Part shown: piece after piece, positions 51,225-60,909 of the stretch
Numbering within the stretch: the first letter of the stretch is position 1
Layout of the letters: every line of letters begins with the position of its first letter
From: Apilactobacillus ozensis DSM 23829 = JCM 17196
GTDB taxonomy: Bacteria; Bacillota; Bacilli; Lactobacillales; Lactobacillaceae
Length of the DNA stretch: 64,000 bases
Assembly (NCBI RefSeq): GCF_001435995.1
Contig: NZ_AYYQ01000035.1
Location: 76,416 to 140,415, forward strand
Direction: 5' to 3'
Translations under genes and position numbers: made by a program
The notes under the pieces: generated by a model
What the model saw: only the letters and a program-made list of their open reading frames with translations
Told to the model about the DNA's origin: nothing
Database searches by the model: none

Positions 51225-51239
51225 TTATTTTGCTAATAT

Positions 51240-51263
51240 GCACACCAATGTTGGTGTGCTTTT
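51240..51263 (+). terminator. Terminator after the 80-residue protein gene
   Basis: A stem GCACACCAA / TTGGTGTGC with a tiny loop and TTTT. Confidence 0.75.
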
Positions 51264-51293
51264 ATATTATAAAATTTATTAGGAGGAAACTTG

Positions 51294-52460
51294 ATGAAAG
51301 TTGGAATTGATAAAATAAACTTTTTTACACCAAATATGTATATATCGATGTATGACTTAGCTAATGCTAGAAATGAGGATCCCAATAAATATTTGATTGG
51401 AATAGGTCAAAAAAATCAATCAGTTATACCAGTAACCCAAGATGCTGTAACTATGGCAGCTAATGCAGCTTATCCAATTATTTGTGACTGTAAAAACGAT
51501 ATTGATTTAATTATTTTTGGAACTGAATCAGGAGTTGATAACTCTAAATCTGCTGCAATTTACTTGCAAAATCTTTTAAAACTTAATTCAAATGCTCGAG
51601 CCTTTGAAATTAAACAGGCTTGTTATGGGGCTACGGCTGGAATCCAAATGGCTAAAGATTATGTAAAAGCACATCCAAATAGTAAGGCGCTTGTGGTTGG
51701 ATCTGACGTTGCTAGATATGGATTAAATACTCCTGGTGAAGTTACACAGGGGGGCGGCGCTGTTGCAATGATTATCAGTGCTAACCCAAGTATTTTAGCT
51801 TTCAATGGAGATAGTTCTTTTCACTCAGAAGATATTATGGACTTTTGGCGTCCGTTAAATAAAACAGAAGCTTTGGTCGATGGTCATTATTCTAACAACA
51901 TATATGTAGACTTTTTTCAAAAAACTTGGCAAAATTATAAGAAGATTAATAATGTTGGTGTTAATTCCTTTAAGGCATTCGTATTTCATTTACCATATGT
52001 AAAAATGGGCATTAAGGGGTTACGCTCAATTTTAGATGAAACAAGTATTGAATCCCAAGTTAATTTAAAAAAAGGATTTGATGCTAGCAAAATTTACAGT
52101 GAACAAGTTGGTAATTTGTATACGGGTTCATTATATTTAAGCTTATTATCATTGGTTAATAATTCAAAAGGACTTAAATCAGGAGATAAAATTGGGTTAT
52201 TTAGTTATGGTTCAGGTGCACAAGGTGAATTTTTCGCTATGTCATTGCAACCCAATTTTAAAAAATTCAACAGTAATACTGAGTTGACAAATATGCTAGA
52301 AAAACGTCATAAAATTAGTATTAGTAGATATGAAACAATATTCCAACAATGGACTAACTCAATCGTTAATGATATTGAATTGGATGTATCAAATGATTTA
52401 TCACGTTTTGTATTATCTGGCGTTAAGAATAATCAACGAATTTATTTAGAAAGAGGTTAG
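51294..52460 (+). CDS. mvaS: Hydroxymethylglutaryl-CoA synthase
   Basis: The 388-residue thiolase-fold enzyme has the acyl-accepting cysteine in KQACYGATAG near residue 110 and the LPYVKMG/GSGAQGEFF segments of bacterial MvaS. It condenses acetyl-CoA with acetoacetyl-CoA in the mevalonate route to isoprenoids, including the undecaprenyl carrier made by UppS encoded later. No other mevalonate gene is nearby. ATG 51294, seven bases after AGGAGG, is preferred to TTG 51291. Confidence 0.94.
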   Translation: MKVGIDKINFFTPNMYISMYDLANARNEDPNKYLIGIGQKNQSVIPVTQDAVTMAANAAYPIICDCKNDIDLIIFGTESGVDNSKSAAIYLQNLLKLNSNARAFEIKQACYGATAGIQMAKDYVKAHPNSKALVVGSDVARYGLNTPGEVTQGGGAVAMIISANPSILAFNGDSSFHSEDIMDFWRPLNKTEALVDGHYSNNIYVDFFQKTWQNYKKINNVGVNSFKAFVFHLPYVKMGIKGLRSILDETSIESQVNLKKGFDASKIYSEQVGNLYTGSLYLSLLSLVNNSKGLKSGDKIGLFSYGSGAQGEFFAMSLQPNFKKFNSNTELTNMLEKRHKISISRYETIFQQWTNSIVNDIELDVSNDLSRFVLSGVKNNQRIYLERG

Positions 52461-52464
52461 TATT

Positions 52465-52905
52465 ATGAAAAAAATATACTTAGCTGGTCCATTTTTTGAT
52501 GATGAACAGGTATCAAGAATTGAAAAATTAGAAAATATATTAACTAATAACCCAACTGTCGAAAGTTTTTTTAGTCCTAGAACTACTAATTTGCCAGGTG
52601 AAAAGCCAGGAACTCCGGAATGGGCAAATAAAATATATCATGAAGATGTCAATGAAATATTGAAAGCTGACTTAGTGTTTGCAGTAATTGATTTTACTGG
52701 TGAAAATGTTGATAGTGGAACGGCCTTTGAAATTGGATACGCGGTAGCAAATAAAAAACCGGTAGTTGTATTTCATGAAAAAACAGGCATCGTCAATCTC
52801 ATGATTTCTGAAAGTATCAGTAGTTATTTAACCACTTTTGAAGATGTAGAGAAATATGATTTTGATAAAATGCCTGTTAAAAAATATAATGGTCCGGTTA
52901 TTTAG
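52465..52905 (+). CDS. Nucleoside 2-deoxyribosyltransferase
   Basis: The 146-residue enzyme has [10 protein letters not shown] at the N-terminus and the catalytic glutamate in [11 protein letters not shown]. It swaps bases between 2'-deoxynucleosides, a salvage reaction characteristic of lactobacilli. It lies only 4 bp after mvaS, so both are probably cotranscribed, and converges with lexA. Confidence 0.9.
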   Translation: MKKIYLAGPFFDDEQVSRIEKLENILTNNPTVESFFSPRTTNLPGEKPGTPEWANKIYHEDVNEILKADLVFAVIDFTGENVDSGTAFEIGYAVANKKPVVVFHEKTGIVNLMISESISSYLTTFEDVEKYDFDKMPVKKYNGPVI

Positions 52906-53537
52906 TTAATGTGAGAGCGATATAATCCGACTACAATTCCTAAAATAGTTACTTTTTTTAGTATAATTGGAGCCATATCGTCATTTTCTGGTTGAAGTCG
53001 ATAGTGATCACTTTCTTTAAAAAATCGTTTACAAGTTGCCTCGTTATTGTCATTCATGGCGATGACAATATCGCCATTTTCGGCGGTCGCTTGTCGTCTT
53101 ATGATAACTTGATCGCCGTCAAAAATGCCAATTTTAGTCATGCTATCACCTTGAATATTTAGCATGAATAGTTGGTCACTAGACTGATAGAAATTATTAG
53201 GTAATGGGAAATAATCATTTGTATCCTGAATAGCTAAGATGGGATTTCCCGCTGCTACAGTACCTACTATTGGAATCTTATTAACGTTTTTGTTAACCCC
53301 AAGTATTTCAATTCCTTTAGGGGTGATTTCTATTGCACGTGGTTTAGCCGAATTACGTTTAATTAGTTCTTTCTTTTCTAAACGTGTTAGATGGCCATGA
53401 ACAGTAGAAGTCGATGACAAAGATACAGCATCTCCAATTTCTCTGACTGTAGGCGGGTAACCTTGTTCATTGATTTTTTTCCAAATAAACATTAAAATAT
53501 CAAATTGTTTAGAATTTTTAGTATTATCTATTTTCAA
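52902..53537 (-). CDS. lexA: LexA repressor
   Basis: The 211-residue protein has an N-terminal winged helix ([22 protein letters not shown]), an Ala-Gly self-cleavage site in [11 protein letters not shown], the serine in QGDSM and the catalytic lysine in TCKRF. RecA filaments on single-stranded DNA trigger its autocleavage and the SOS response. The end overlaps the deoxyribosyltransferase stop. An imperfect palindrome GGGACATT / AATGTTCCC at 53594-53616, between lexA and the next gene, could be an operator. Confidence 0.95.
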   Translation of the reverse strand: MKIDNTKNSKQFDILMFIWKKINEQGYPPTVREIGDAVSLSSTSTVHGHLTRLEKKELIKRNSAKPRAIEITPKGIEILGVNKNVNKIPIVGTVAAGNPILAIQDTNDYFPLPNNFYQSSDQLFMLNIQGDSMTKIGIFDGDQVIIRRQATAENGDIVIAMNDNNEATCKRFFKESDHYRLQPENDDMAPIILKKVTILGIVVGLYRSHIN

Positions 53538-53593
53538 AACTATATCACCTCGTTATACTAATAATGTTATCAACAATGTTAGCATAGGCTGAT

Positions 53594-53616
53594 GGGACAT
53601 TCAAACTAATGTTCCC
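53594..53616. promoter_or_regulatory. Candidate LexA operator in the lexA upstream region
   Basis: GGGACATT and AATGTTCCC form an imperfect inverted repeat with a 6-bp centre, between divergent lexA and the DUF896 gene. The half-sites resemble GAAC/GTTC of Firmicute SOS boxes, but spacing differs from the usual CGAACNNNNGTTCG form, so the call is weak. Confidence 0.35.
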
Positions 53617-53652
53617 CTAAAAATATTTAATAACTAATTAAGGAGATATAAA

Positions 53653-53907
53653 ATGGCAGAAGATAAAGTTTTAAAAGAATTAATTCCTAGAATTAATGAA
53701 TTAGCTCATAAAGCAAAAACTGATGAAGGTTTAACAGTTTCGGAACAGGAAGAACAAAAAAAATTACGTAAAAAGTATGTTAAAAGATTTAAAGAAAACT
53801 TTCGTAGTCAAATTGAAATGACTAGAATTTTTAATAAAGAAGGTAAAGAAGTAACACCGGAAAAAGTTAGAGAAGTTCAACGTAAAAAGAATTTAAGGGA
53901 TGATTAA
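53653..53907 (+). CDS. DUF896 (YnzC-like) protein
   Basis: The 84-residue basic protein has the family pattern IPRINELAHKAKTDEGLTVSEQEEQKKLRKKYV and matches YnzC of B. subtilis, a helical protein from the SOS region next to lexA. The divergent lexA position is conserved in Firmicutes. Function is unclear. AAGGAG precedes the start. Confidence 0.9.
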   Translation: MAEDKVLKELIPRINELAHKAKTDEGLTVSEQEEQKKLRKKYVKRFKENFRSQIEMTRIFNKEGKEVTPEKVREVQRKKNLRDD

Positions 53908-53996
53908 GACTTTTTAACTTTACCATCTTTAAATATTGATTGATTTTGTGTAGAATTAACCATATAAGTTAGTTTAACAGAGGGGAAGTGTAAATA

Positions 53997-54215
53997 GTGA
54001 GCACTGGAATCTGGATTATGCTAGTAATCGTTGCATTATTAGTTGGAGTTGTGGGTGGATTTTACATTGCACGTAAATATATGGAAAAATACTTACGTGA
54101 CAATCCACCAATTAATGAAGACCAATTAAGAGCAATGATGCTACAAATGGGTCAAAAACCTTCTGCTAAAAAGTTACATCAAATGATGAATAGCATGAAG
54201 GCACATGCAAAATAA
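53997..54215 (+). CDS. YneF-family (UPF0154) membrane protein
   Basis: The 72-residue protein has one N-terminal membrane helix (about residues 4-25) and the family core [28 protein letters not shown]. The start is GTG 53997 behind GGGGAAG. Function unknown. It usually follows the lexA-ynzC group, as here. A large nested hairpin follows. Confidence 0.9.
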   Translation: MSTGIWIMLVIVALLVGVVGGFYIARKYMEKYLRDNPPINEDQLRAMMLQMGQKPSAKKLHQMMNSMKAHAK

Positions 54216-54306
54216 AAAGAAGTGTGAACTAAAATTGAACCGCCTTACAAAAGTTGGACATTAAAACTAACTTTTGTAAGGCGGTTCAAAACTCACACTT
54301 CTTTTT
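54214..54306. repeat. Nested hairpin: 21-bp perfect inner stem inside a 14-bp outer stem
   Basis: Inner arms 54235-54255 and 54269-54289 are perfect 21-bp complements around a 13-nt loop; outer arms 54214-54227 and 54293-54306 are perfect 14-bp complements ending in A5 and T5. It works as a bidirectional terminator between convergent yneF and plsC, but is far longer than needed. The left arm reads ACAAAAGTTGGACATTAA, resembling the ends of IS3/IS150-type insertion sequences, so a palindromic IS relic is possible. Confidence 0.85.
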
Positions 54307-54928
54307 ATTTTTTCTTAGATACATCAACGTACTTAAAACTGGGGTTTATTTCTTTGTCTAGTTTGTCAAAAGCATCTTGCATTCTTTTTTCAATATCTTT
54401 TTGAGCCTCGTCATTTAGCTTTATCTTGCGATCTATATAGATTGGTTCACCAAAGTTTACGTAAGTTTTCTTTCTAGAAAACAATGCTTTTAATGACAGT
54501 GGTCCTTGATATACGGCAGGTACTAACGGTTTATTTGCTATCTTAGCAATTAAAGATGCTCCACCTTTTAGCTCGCTTGAATGTCTAGTTCCTGAAGGAA
54601 ATATTATCAATGATAATTCACTTTTGGTTAGAGCTTTGACAGGTTCTTTAATTACTGATGGACCTGGATTTTCTCTGTCAACACTAATTACGTGGGCATG
54701 CACTAGAATGAATCGTAAAATAGGATTTTTAAATAACTCCTTTTTTGCCATGAAAGCAAATTTTTTAGGACTAGCAGCCAATGCGAAATAAAGCGGGTCA
54801 AACCAAGTTCGATGTGGTGCTACTAGTATGTAATTGCCCTCCGGAATTTTTTCTTTATTTTTAATTGACATTTTTCCATTGATTAAAAAGAAAATAACAC
54901 GTGCCAATACTCTTAAAAAAGAATACAT
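54305..54928 (-). CDS. plsC: 1-acyl-sn-glycerol-3-phosphate acyltransferase
   Basis: The 207-residue membrane-associated enzyme has the acyltransferase motif HRTWFD (HX4D) and the FPSGTRHS segment where PlsC proteins carry FPEGTRS. It makes phosphatidic acid, the substrate of CdsA encoded later in the window. I chose ATG 54928 behind GAGGAG; the frame extends nine residues further without a better start. It converges with yneF. Confidence 0.9.
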   Translation of the reverse strand: MYSFLRVLARVIFFLINGKMSIKNKEKIPEGNYILVAPHRTWFDPLYFALAASPKKFAFMAKKELFKNPILRFILVHAHVISVDRENPGPSVIKEPVKALTKSELSLIIFPSGTRHSSELKGGASLIAKIANKPLVPAVYQGPLSLKALFSRKKTYVNFGEPIYIDRKIKLNDEAQKDIEKRMQDAFDKLDKEINPSFKYVDVSKKK

Positions 54929-55016
54929 TATATTTCTCCTCTCTATTTTTCCCAATCTATATTATTATATAAATTATGTTCTATGTAAATTTTTTATTTT
55001 TAGGATGGTCTTATTT

Positions 55017-55763
55017 ATGAATGTAAAATTAAATGAAAATGAAAGAATTGATCAGCTATATAGTAGTGATGTTAAAATAATTCAAAATCCAGAAGTGTTT
55101 TCTTTTTCATTAGATGCAGTCTTACTGGCTTATTTTACTAAAATACCATTAAAAAAGGTTAAATTGGTAGACTTATGTGCAGGAAATGGTGCTGTAGGTC
55201 TCTTTTTAGCACATAAAATTAATGGTTCAATTAATTCAATAGAATTACAAACTAAATTAGCAGATATGGCTAAACGCAGCGTATTATTAAATCATTTAGA
55301 GAATAAAATAGATGTTTTTCAAGATGATTTATTGAATAGTTTTAGACATGTACCAAAAGACTCTGTAGATATTATAACTTGTAATCCGCCGTATTTTCCT
55401 AATTTTAAAGCTAGTAAAAAGAATCCAAATAAATACTTAGCAATAGCTAGGCATGAAATAACCACCAATTTAGATGACATTATGCAAATTAGCCAAGGTT
55501 TGTTAAAAACTAACGGGAAAGCTTTTTTTGTTTATCGTCCTGATCGACTAACTGAATTAATGAATAAAATGAGTAAGTACGGAATTATTCCTAAGCAAGT
55601 GCAATTTGTATATCCTCGGGTTAATAAAAACGCTAATATTGTCTTAGTTGAAGGTATTAAGAGTGGTAAAGTTGGTGGGCTAAAGGTTTTGCCACCTATT
55701 ACAGTTTATAATCAAAAAAATGAGTATAATCCTTTAGTTAGAGAAATGTTGTATGGAAAATAA
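55017..55763 (+). CDS. trmN6: tRNA1(Val) (adenine37-N6)-methyltransferase-like protein
   Basis: The 248-residue S-adenosylmethionine-dependent enzyme has VDLCAGNGAVGLFLA and the catalytic NPPYF of N6-adenine methylases. The N-terminus ERIDQLYSSDVKIIQNPEVFSFSLDAVLLA matches the YabB/TrmN6 family. ATG 55017 is preferred; ATG 55005 is also possible and the frame stays open to 54834 over the plsC start. It overlaps the GIY-YIG gene by 11 bp, the conserved yabB-yazA pairing of Firmicutes. Confidence 0.9.
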   Translation: MNVKLNENERIDQLYSSDVKIIQNPEVFSFSLDAVLLAYFTKIPLKKVKLVDLCAGNGAVGLFLAHKINGSINSIELQTKLADMAKRSVLLNHLENKIDVFQDDLLNSFRHVPKDSVDIITCNPPYFPNFKASKKNPNKYLAIARHEITTNLDDIMQISQGLLKTNGKAFFVYRPDRLTELMNKMSKYGIIPKQVQFVYPRVNKNANIVLVEGIKSGKVGGLKVLPPITVYNQKNEYNPLVREMLYGK

Positions 55764-56028
55764 TAATTATTTTTTCTATGTATTAAGATGCGGTGATAAT
55801 TCTTTATATGGTGGATACACTAATGATGTTCAAAAAAGACTTATTAAGCATCAAAGTGGAAAAGGTGCTAAATATACTAGATTTCATTTGCCAGTGAAAC
55901 TTATATACTATGAGGGCTTTACCGATAAAAGTTCAGCATTAAGAAAAGAATATTGGTTTAAACATCAAACTAGAAGTAATAAGATTAAGTACTTATTAGG
56001 GCATGGAGTGGATTGTCGCTTACTTTAG
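55753..56028 (+). CDS. GIY-YIG nuclease-superfamily protein (YazA-like, UPF0213)
   Basis: The 91-residue protein has a GIY-YIG-like start FYVLRCGDNSLYGGYTNDVQKRLIKH and the conserved arginine and glutamate of the fold (RKEYWFK). The small single-domain YazA type has no proven substrate. It overlaps trmN6 by 11 bp, which implies coupled expression. Confidence 0.9.
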   Translation: MENNNYFFYVLRCGDNSLYGGYTNDVQKRLIKHQSGKGAKYTRFHLPVKLIYYEGFTDKSSALRKEYWFKHQTRSNKIKYLLGHGVDCRLL

Positions 56029-56106
56029 TTGATGTAAATGTTATAATTACTATCGTTAGCAATTATTAATTACTAATATTAAATAATGTGCTGGAGGTTT
56101 TTTCAC

Positions 56107-57108
56107 ATGAAAATTATTGCTTATGGTGTAAGAGATGACGAATTACCATATTTTAAAGAATGGGAACAAGAAAATCCGGAAGTTGAAGTAACGATAGAAA
56201 AACGCTTACTTGACGACTCGACAGTTTCAGAAGCTGAAGGTTGTAATGGGGTAGTTGCATATCAACAAAAACCATATACTAAATCAGTGTTAGATAAACT
56301 AGGCCAGTTTGGTATTAAGGCATTATCATTAAGAAATGTTGGAGTAGATAATGTTGATTCTAATGCTGTTAAAGCCAATGAAATCAAGGTTACTAATGTT
56401 CCTGCTTATTCTCCTCAAGCAATTGCTGAATTTACCGTAACTGAACTAATGAGATTATTAAGAAGAACTAAAAAATTTGATCAAAAACAAGCCGCTGGCG
56501 ATTTAACTTGGGCCCCTGACCAAGCAGATGAATTAAATAAAATGACGGTAGGAGTCTTTGCTACTGGTCGTATTGGACGCGCAGCAATTAATATTTATCG
56601 AGGGTTTGGTGCTAAAGTTATTGCATATGACATTTATCATAATCCAGAACTTGAAAAAGAAGGTATTTATGTAGATACTCCTGACGAGTTATATGCACAA
56701 TCAGATGTATTATCCATTCATGCACCTGCAGTTAAAGAAAATGAACACATGTTAAATGATGATGCCTTTGCCAAAATGAAAGACGGCGTTTGGATTTTAA
56801 ACCCAGCCCGTGGAACTTTAATAGATACCGATGCGCTAATTAGAGCTTTAGATAGTGGTAAAGTTGCTGGAGCTGCTTTAGATGTTTATGAAGATGAAGT
56901 TGGTATTTTTAATAAAGATTTTGGTAGCTTTGATAAAATACCAGATGAAAGACTGAAGAATCTAATGCAACGTGAGAATGTATTAGTTACTCCACATATT
57001 GCCTTTTATACTAAAACGGCCGTACAAAACATGGTTAAATTTTCAATGAGTGCAAATAAAGATTTGATTGAAAAAGGAACTTCCGATAAATTAGTAGAAT
57101 TTAAATAA
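56107..57108 (+). CDS. ldhD: D-lactate dehydrogenase
   Basis: The 333-residue NAD-dependent 2-hydroxyacid dehydrogenase has the nucleotide-binding GVFATGRIGRA and the catalytic set Arg (NPARGTLID), Glu (YEDEVG) and His (TPHIAFYT). It reduces pyruvate to D-lactate, regenerating NAD+ and also feeding the D-Ala-D-Lac route predicted for the Ddl enzyme. The usual GxGxxG glycine motif reads TGRIG with an alanine before it (GVFATG). ATG 56107 behind GGAGG is chosen over an in-frame start at 56086. Confidence 0.93.
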   Translation: MKIIAYGVRDDELPYFKEWEQENPEVEVTIEKRLLDDSTVSEAEGCNGVVAYQQKPYTKSVLDKLGQFGIKALSLRNVGVDNVDSNAVKANEIKVTNVPAYSPQAIAEFTVTELMRLLRRTKKFDQKQAAGDLTWAPDQADELNKMTVGVFATGRIGRAAINIYRGFGAKVIAYDIYHNPELEKEGIYVDTPDELYAQSDVLSIHAPAVKENEHMLNDDAFAKMKDGVWILNPARGTLIDTDALIRALDSGKVAGAALDVYEDEVGIFNKDFGSFDKIPDERLKNLMQRENVLVTPHIAFYTKTAVQNMVKFSMSANKDLIEKGTSDKLVEFK

Positions 57109-57115
57109 CTTTTAG

Positions 57116-57144
57116 TTGATTGTTACTTAAATTTTAGTTATAAT
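57116..57144 (+). promoter_or_regulatory. Promoter of rpsB
   Basis: TTGATT (57116-57121), a 17-bp spacer and TATAAT (57139-57144). It leaves a leader of about 110 nt before rpsB that contains ACCTGCGGGGAGG; whether this leader binds S2 is not known. Confidence 0.85.
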
Positions 57145-57263
57145 ACTTATCGGTATTAATAAATATCAATTCACACCTGTAGTGATAGTTAAGATAGTGC
57201 TGAATAAGTTTCTTATCTACATGACCTGCGGGGAGGAAAAAACTAATTTGGAGGACTAATAAC

Positions 57264-58004
57264 ATGTCTGTTATTTCTATGAAACAATTATTAGAAGCCG
57301 GTGTTCACTTTGGACACCAAACTCGTCGTTGGAACCCTAAGATGGCTAAATACATCTTTACTCAACGTAATGGTATCTACATCATCGATTTACAAAAAAC
57401 TGTAAAGATGGCTGATGATGCTTACAACTACATGAAAGATGAAGCTGCTAAGGGTGCTGTTGTACTTTTTGTTGGTACTAAAAAACAAGCTCAAGATTCC
57501 ATCGAAGAAGAAGCTAAAAGAGCTGGCCAATACTACGTTAACCATCGTTGGTTAGGTGGTACTTTAACTAACTGGGATACAATTCAAAGTCGTATCAAGT
57601 ACTTAAAAGACCTTAAGAAGATGGCCGAAGATGGTACTTTTGAACGTTTACCTAAAAAAGAAGTTTCCTTACTTAAAAAGAAAACTGCTAAATTAGAAAA
57701 ATTCTTAGGTGGTATCGAAGATATGCCTAAGATTCCTGATGTTATGTTTATTGTAGACCCTCGTAAAGAACAATTAGCTGTTAACGAAGCACACAAATTA
57801 AACATTCCAATTGTTGCCATGGTTGATACTAACACTGATCCTGATGATATCGATGTTATTATCCCATCAAATGATGATGCTATTCGTGCTGTTCGTTTGA
57901 TTACTTCTAAGATGGCTGATGCTATTGTTGAAGGTAACCAAGGTGAAGAACAAGTTGACGAAAACACCTTCAAAGAAGAAGATAACGAAAGTGAAAACAA
58001 ATAA
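57264..58004 (+). CDS. rpsB: 30S ribosomal protein S2
   Basis: The 246-residue protein has the S2 start [26 protein letters not shown] and the [16 protein letters not shown] segment. It joins late in 30S assembly and is needed for S1 and mRNA binding. Preceded by TTGGAGG. The last 20 residues are acidic. It is separated from tsf by a terminator-like hairpin that probably attenuates rather than ends transcription. Confidence 0.98.
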   Translation: MSVISMKQLLEAGVHFGHQTRRWNPKMAKYIFTQRNGIYIIDLQKTVKMADDAYNYMKDEAAKGAVVLFVGTKKQAQDSIEEEAKRAGQYYVNHRWLGGTLTNWDTIQSRIKYLKDLKKMAEDGTFERLPKKEVSLLKKKTAKLEKFLGGIEDMPKIPDVMFIVDPRKEQLAVNEAHKLNIPIVAMVDTNTDPDDIDVIIPSNDDAIRAVRLITSKMADAIVEGNQGEEQVDENTFKEEDNESENK

Positions 58005-58032
58005 TTATCTAAATAGTATTTGTTAAACACTT

Positions 58033-58085
58033 AGGCTGACTTATGTTTTTAGACCGGAAAAGGCCTGGGCTAAGTCAGCCTTTTA
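58033..58085 (+). terminator. Terminator or attenuator between rpsB and tsf
   Basis: An 11-bp perfect outer stem (AGGCTGACTTA / TAAGTCAGCCT) with an inner GGCC-containing arm and a TTTT tail. Confidence 0.75.
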
Positions 58086-58128
58086 TAATATTTTTGTTTA
58101 TTGTATAAAGATAAGGAGGCCATTAATT

Positions 58129-59004
58129 ATGGCAAAAATAACTGCTGCTCAAGTAAAACAACTACGTGACAAGACTAGTGTTGGTATGATGGATGCTAAA
58201 AAAGCTTTAGTTGCTTCTGATGGTGACGAACAAAAAGCACTTGATTACTTACGTGAAAAAGGTATTGCAAAGGCTCAAAAGAAGAGTGACCGTGTTGCAG
58301 CTGCTGGTTTAACTAGAATTGCTGTTGATGGTGACACTGCTGCTATTGTTGAAGTTAATGCTGAAACAGATTTCGTTGCTGGTAATGATGATTTTATTCA
58401 ATTAGTAGAACTAATTGCTAACAAAATTGTTCAAGAAAAACCTGCTGATGTTGAAGCCGCTTTACAATTAAAGACTGATAAGGGTACAGTTAATGATACT
58501 ATCATTAACACTACTCAAATCACTGGTGAAAAAATCACTTTACGTCGTTTCCAAATCTTCAACAAATCTGAAAACGAACACTTTGGTGCATACTTACACA
58601 ACGGTGGTTTAATTGGTGCTTTAGTACTTATTGATGGTGCTGATGATGAAACTGCAAAACACGTTGCTATGCATACTGCAGCAGCTCATCCTGAATACTT
58701 GGACCGCAATTCTGTTCCTCAAGACCGTTTGGAACACGAAAAAGAAGTTCTTAAGAAAGAAGCCTTGAATGAGGGTAAACCAGAAAATATTGTTGAAAAA
58801 ATGGTTGAAGGTAGACTTAACAAGTTCTTATCAGGAATTAGTTTAGCTGACCAAGACTTTGTTATGGATTCTGACCAAACAGTTTCTCAATACGTTGCTT
58901 CTAAGGGTGGTAAACTAAAGGATTACGCTCGTTACGAAGTTGGAGAAGGTATTGAAAAACAAGAAACTAACTTTGCTGATGAAGTTAAAGAACAAATGAA
59001 ATAA
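58129..59004 (+). CDS. tsf: Translation elongation factor Ts
   Basis: The 291-residue protein has the N-terminal UBA-like helix pair ([19 protein letters not shown]) and the core [10 protein letters not shown] motif. It exchanges GDP for GTP on EF-Tu. AAGGAGG ribosome binding site. It has the strong codon bias of highly expressed genes. A terminator follows. Confidence 0.98.
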   Translation: MAKITAAQVKQLRDKTSVGMMDAKKALVASDGDEQKALDYLREKGIAKAQKKSDRVAAAGLTRIAVDGDTAAIVEVNAETDFVAGNDDFIQLVELIANKIVQEKPADVEAALQLKTDKGTVNDTIINTTQITGEKITLRRFQIFNKSENEHFGAYLHNGGLIGALVLIDGADDETAKHVAMHTAAAHPEYLDRNSVPQDRLEHEKEVLKKEALNEGKPENIVEKMVEGRLNKFLSGISLADQDFVMDSDQTVSQYVASKGGKLKDYARYEVGEGIEKQETNFADEVKEQMK

Positions 59005-59011
59005 TTCATTT

Positions 59012-59042
59012 AAAAAAAGATGTGCGTGGCACGTCTTTTTTT
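59012..59042 (+). terminator. Terminator after tsf
   Basis: A stem AAAAAAAGATGTGC / GCACGTCTTTTTTT with a 3-nt loop; one G-U/mismatch position inside. Confidence 0.8.
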
Positions 59043-59098
59043 GTATCTTTATATGGTAATAAACTATCGTTGTTTTATATATTATGCTAAAATTATAA

Positions 59099-59851
<753 letters not shown>

Positions 59852-59855
59852 ATTT

Positions 59856-60416
59856 ATGAACTCAAATGAAATAATTAGCTCATCTAAAGATAGAATGGGT
59901 AAAGCTGAACAAGCTTTAAAAAGAGAACTAAGCACCATTAGAGCTGGACATGCAAATGCTAGCTTATTAAATAATGTAACAGTGAGTTATTACGGCGCTG
60001 ACACACCATTAAACCAAATTGCTTCTATAACTATTCCTGAACCACGTGTAATTATGGTGACACCTTACGATAAAAGTGCTTTGGATAATATTGAAAAAGG
60101 TATTTTGGAAGCTAACATTGGAATTAATCCAGCTAACGATGGTGACAACATTCGTTTAGTAGTACCTCAACTAACTGAGGAACGAAGAAAAGAAATCGCA
60201 AAGCAAGTAAAGGCAACTGGTGAACAAAGCAAGGTTGCGGTTAGAAATGTTAGACGCGATTCAATGGATTCAGTTAAAAAAGGTAATAAAAATGATGACT
60301 TTACTGATGATGAAGCTCATCGTTTAGAAGATGAAATTCAAAAAATCACAGATGCATCAATTAAAAATGTTGAACAAATCGTTGCTGATAAAGAAAAAGA
60401 AGTAATGAACGGTTAA
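59856..60416 (+). CDS. frr: Ribosome recycling factor
   Basis: The 186-residue protein has the three-helix bundle and the conserved ELSTIRAGHANASLLNNV and PQLTEERRKEIAKQVK segments. It splits post-termination ribosomes together with EF-G. No strong ribosome binding site is visible (the pyrH end is 4 bp upstream), so translation may be coupled to pyrH. Confidence 0.97.
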   Translation: MNSNEIISSSKDRMGKAEQALKRELSTIRAGHANASLLNNVTVSYYGADTPLNQIASITIPEPRVIMVTPYDKSALDNIEKGILEANIGINPANDGDNIRLVVPQLTEERRKEIAKQVKATGEQSKVAVRNVRRDSMDSVKKGNKNDDFTDDEAHRLEDEIQKITDASIKNVEQIVADKEKEVMNG

Positions 60417-60446
60417 TAAATTTATTTATATAGGAGTTTTTATTTT

Positions 60447-60845
60447 ATGGCAGAACAAGAGATAACACCTGGAACTAAAGAATTTGAAAAAATGATTTTT
60501 AAACTAGATAAACCCTTAACTGGTAAAAATCTACAAGCATTATCATACAATGGTAACCAACTTAGAGAAATACAAGATGGTATTTATGTTATGCCAGTTT
60601 TTGTTGCTGATGACTTTAATATGTTTTTTGTAGTTTCTCAACTTATTGAAGAAGACTGGATTATGGCATTTACTCAAGCAACTATCGAAAATGACAATGA
60701 AATTACAGACTTAAGCGATCCAATTCCTACTGGAGAAGGTTTAAATATGTTAGGTTCACGCAGCGCTGCTGATGCTAACCAATTATTAAAATACTTCAAT
60801 ACCTTAGCTGAAACAAAACGTGGAGAATGGAGATTAATCCAATAA
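60447..60845 (+). CDS. Hypothetical protein between frr and uppS
   Basis: The 132-residue acidic soluble protein has no signal or membrane segment. The central part IYVMPVFVADDFNMFFVVSQLIEEDWIMAF is hydrophobic and rich in aromatic residues. I do not recognise a family. TAGGAG precedes the ATG and a terminator follows, so it is expressed with frr and separated from uppS. In most Firmicutes frr is followed directly by uppS, so this is an extra gene in a highly conserved block. Confidence 0.65.
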   Translation: MAEQEITPGTKEFEKMIFKLDKPLTGKNLQALSYNGNQLREIQDGIYVMPVFVADDFNMFFVVSQLIEEDWIMAFTQATIENDNEITDLSDPIPTGEGLNMLGSRSAADANQLLKYFNTLAETKRGEWRLIQ

Positions 60846-60862
60846 TTTATTTTTATATTTTA

Positions 60863-60889
60863 TAAAGGATGAGATTATTCTCATCCTTT
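60863..60889 (+). terminator. Terminator before uppS
   Basis: An 11-bp stem AAAGGATGAGA / TCTCATCCTTT with loop TTAT and a T-rich tail. Confidence 0.8.
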
Positions 60890-60909
60890 ATTATTTTTAA
60901 AGTGGTGAA

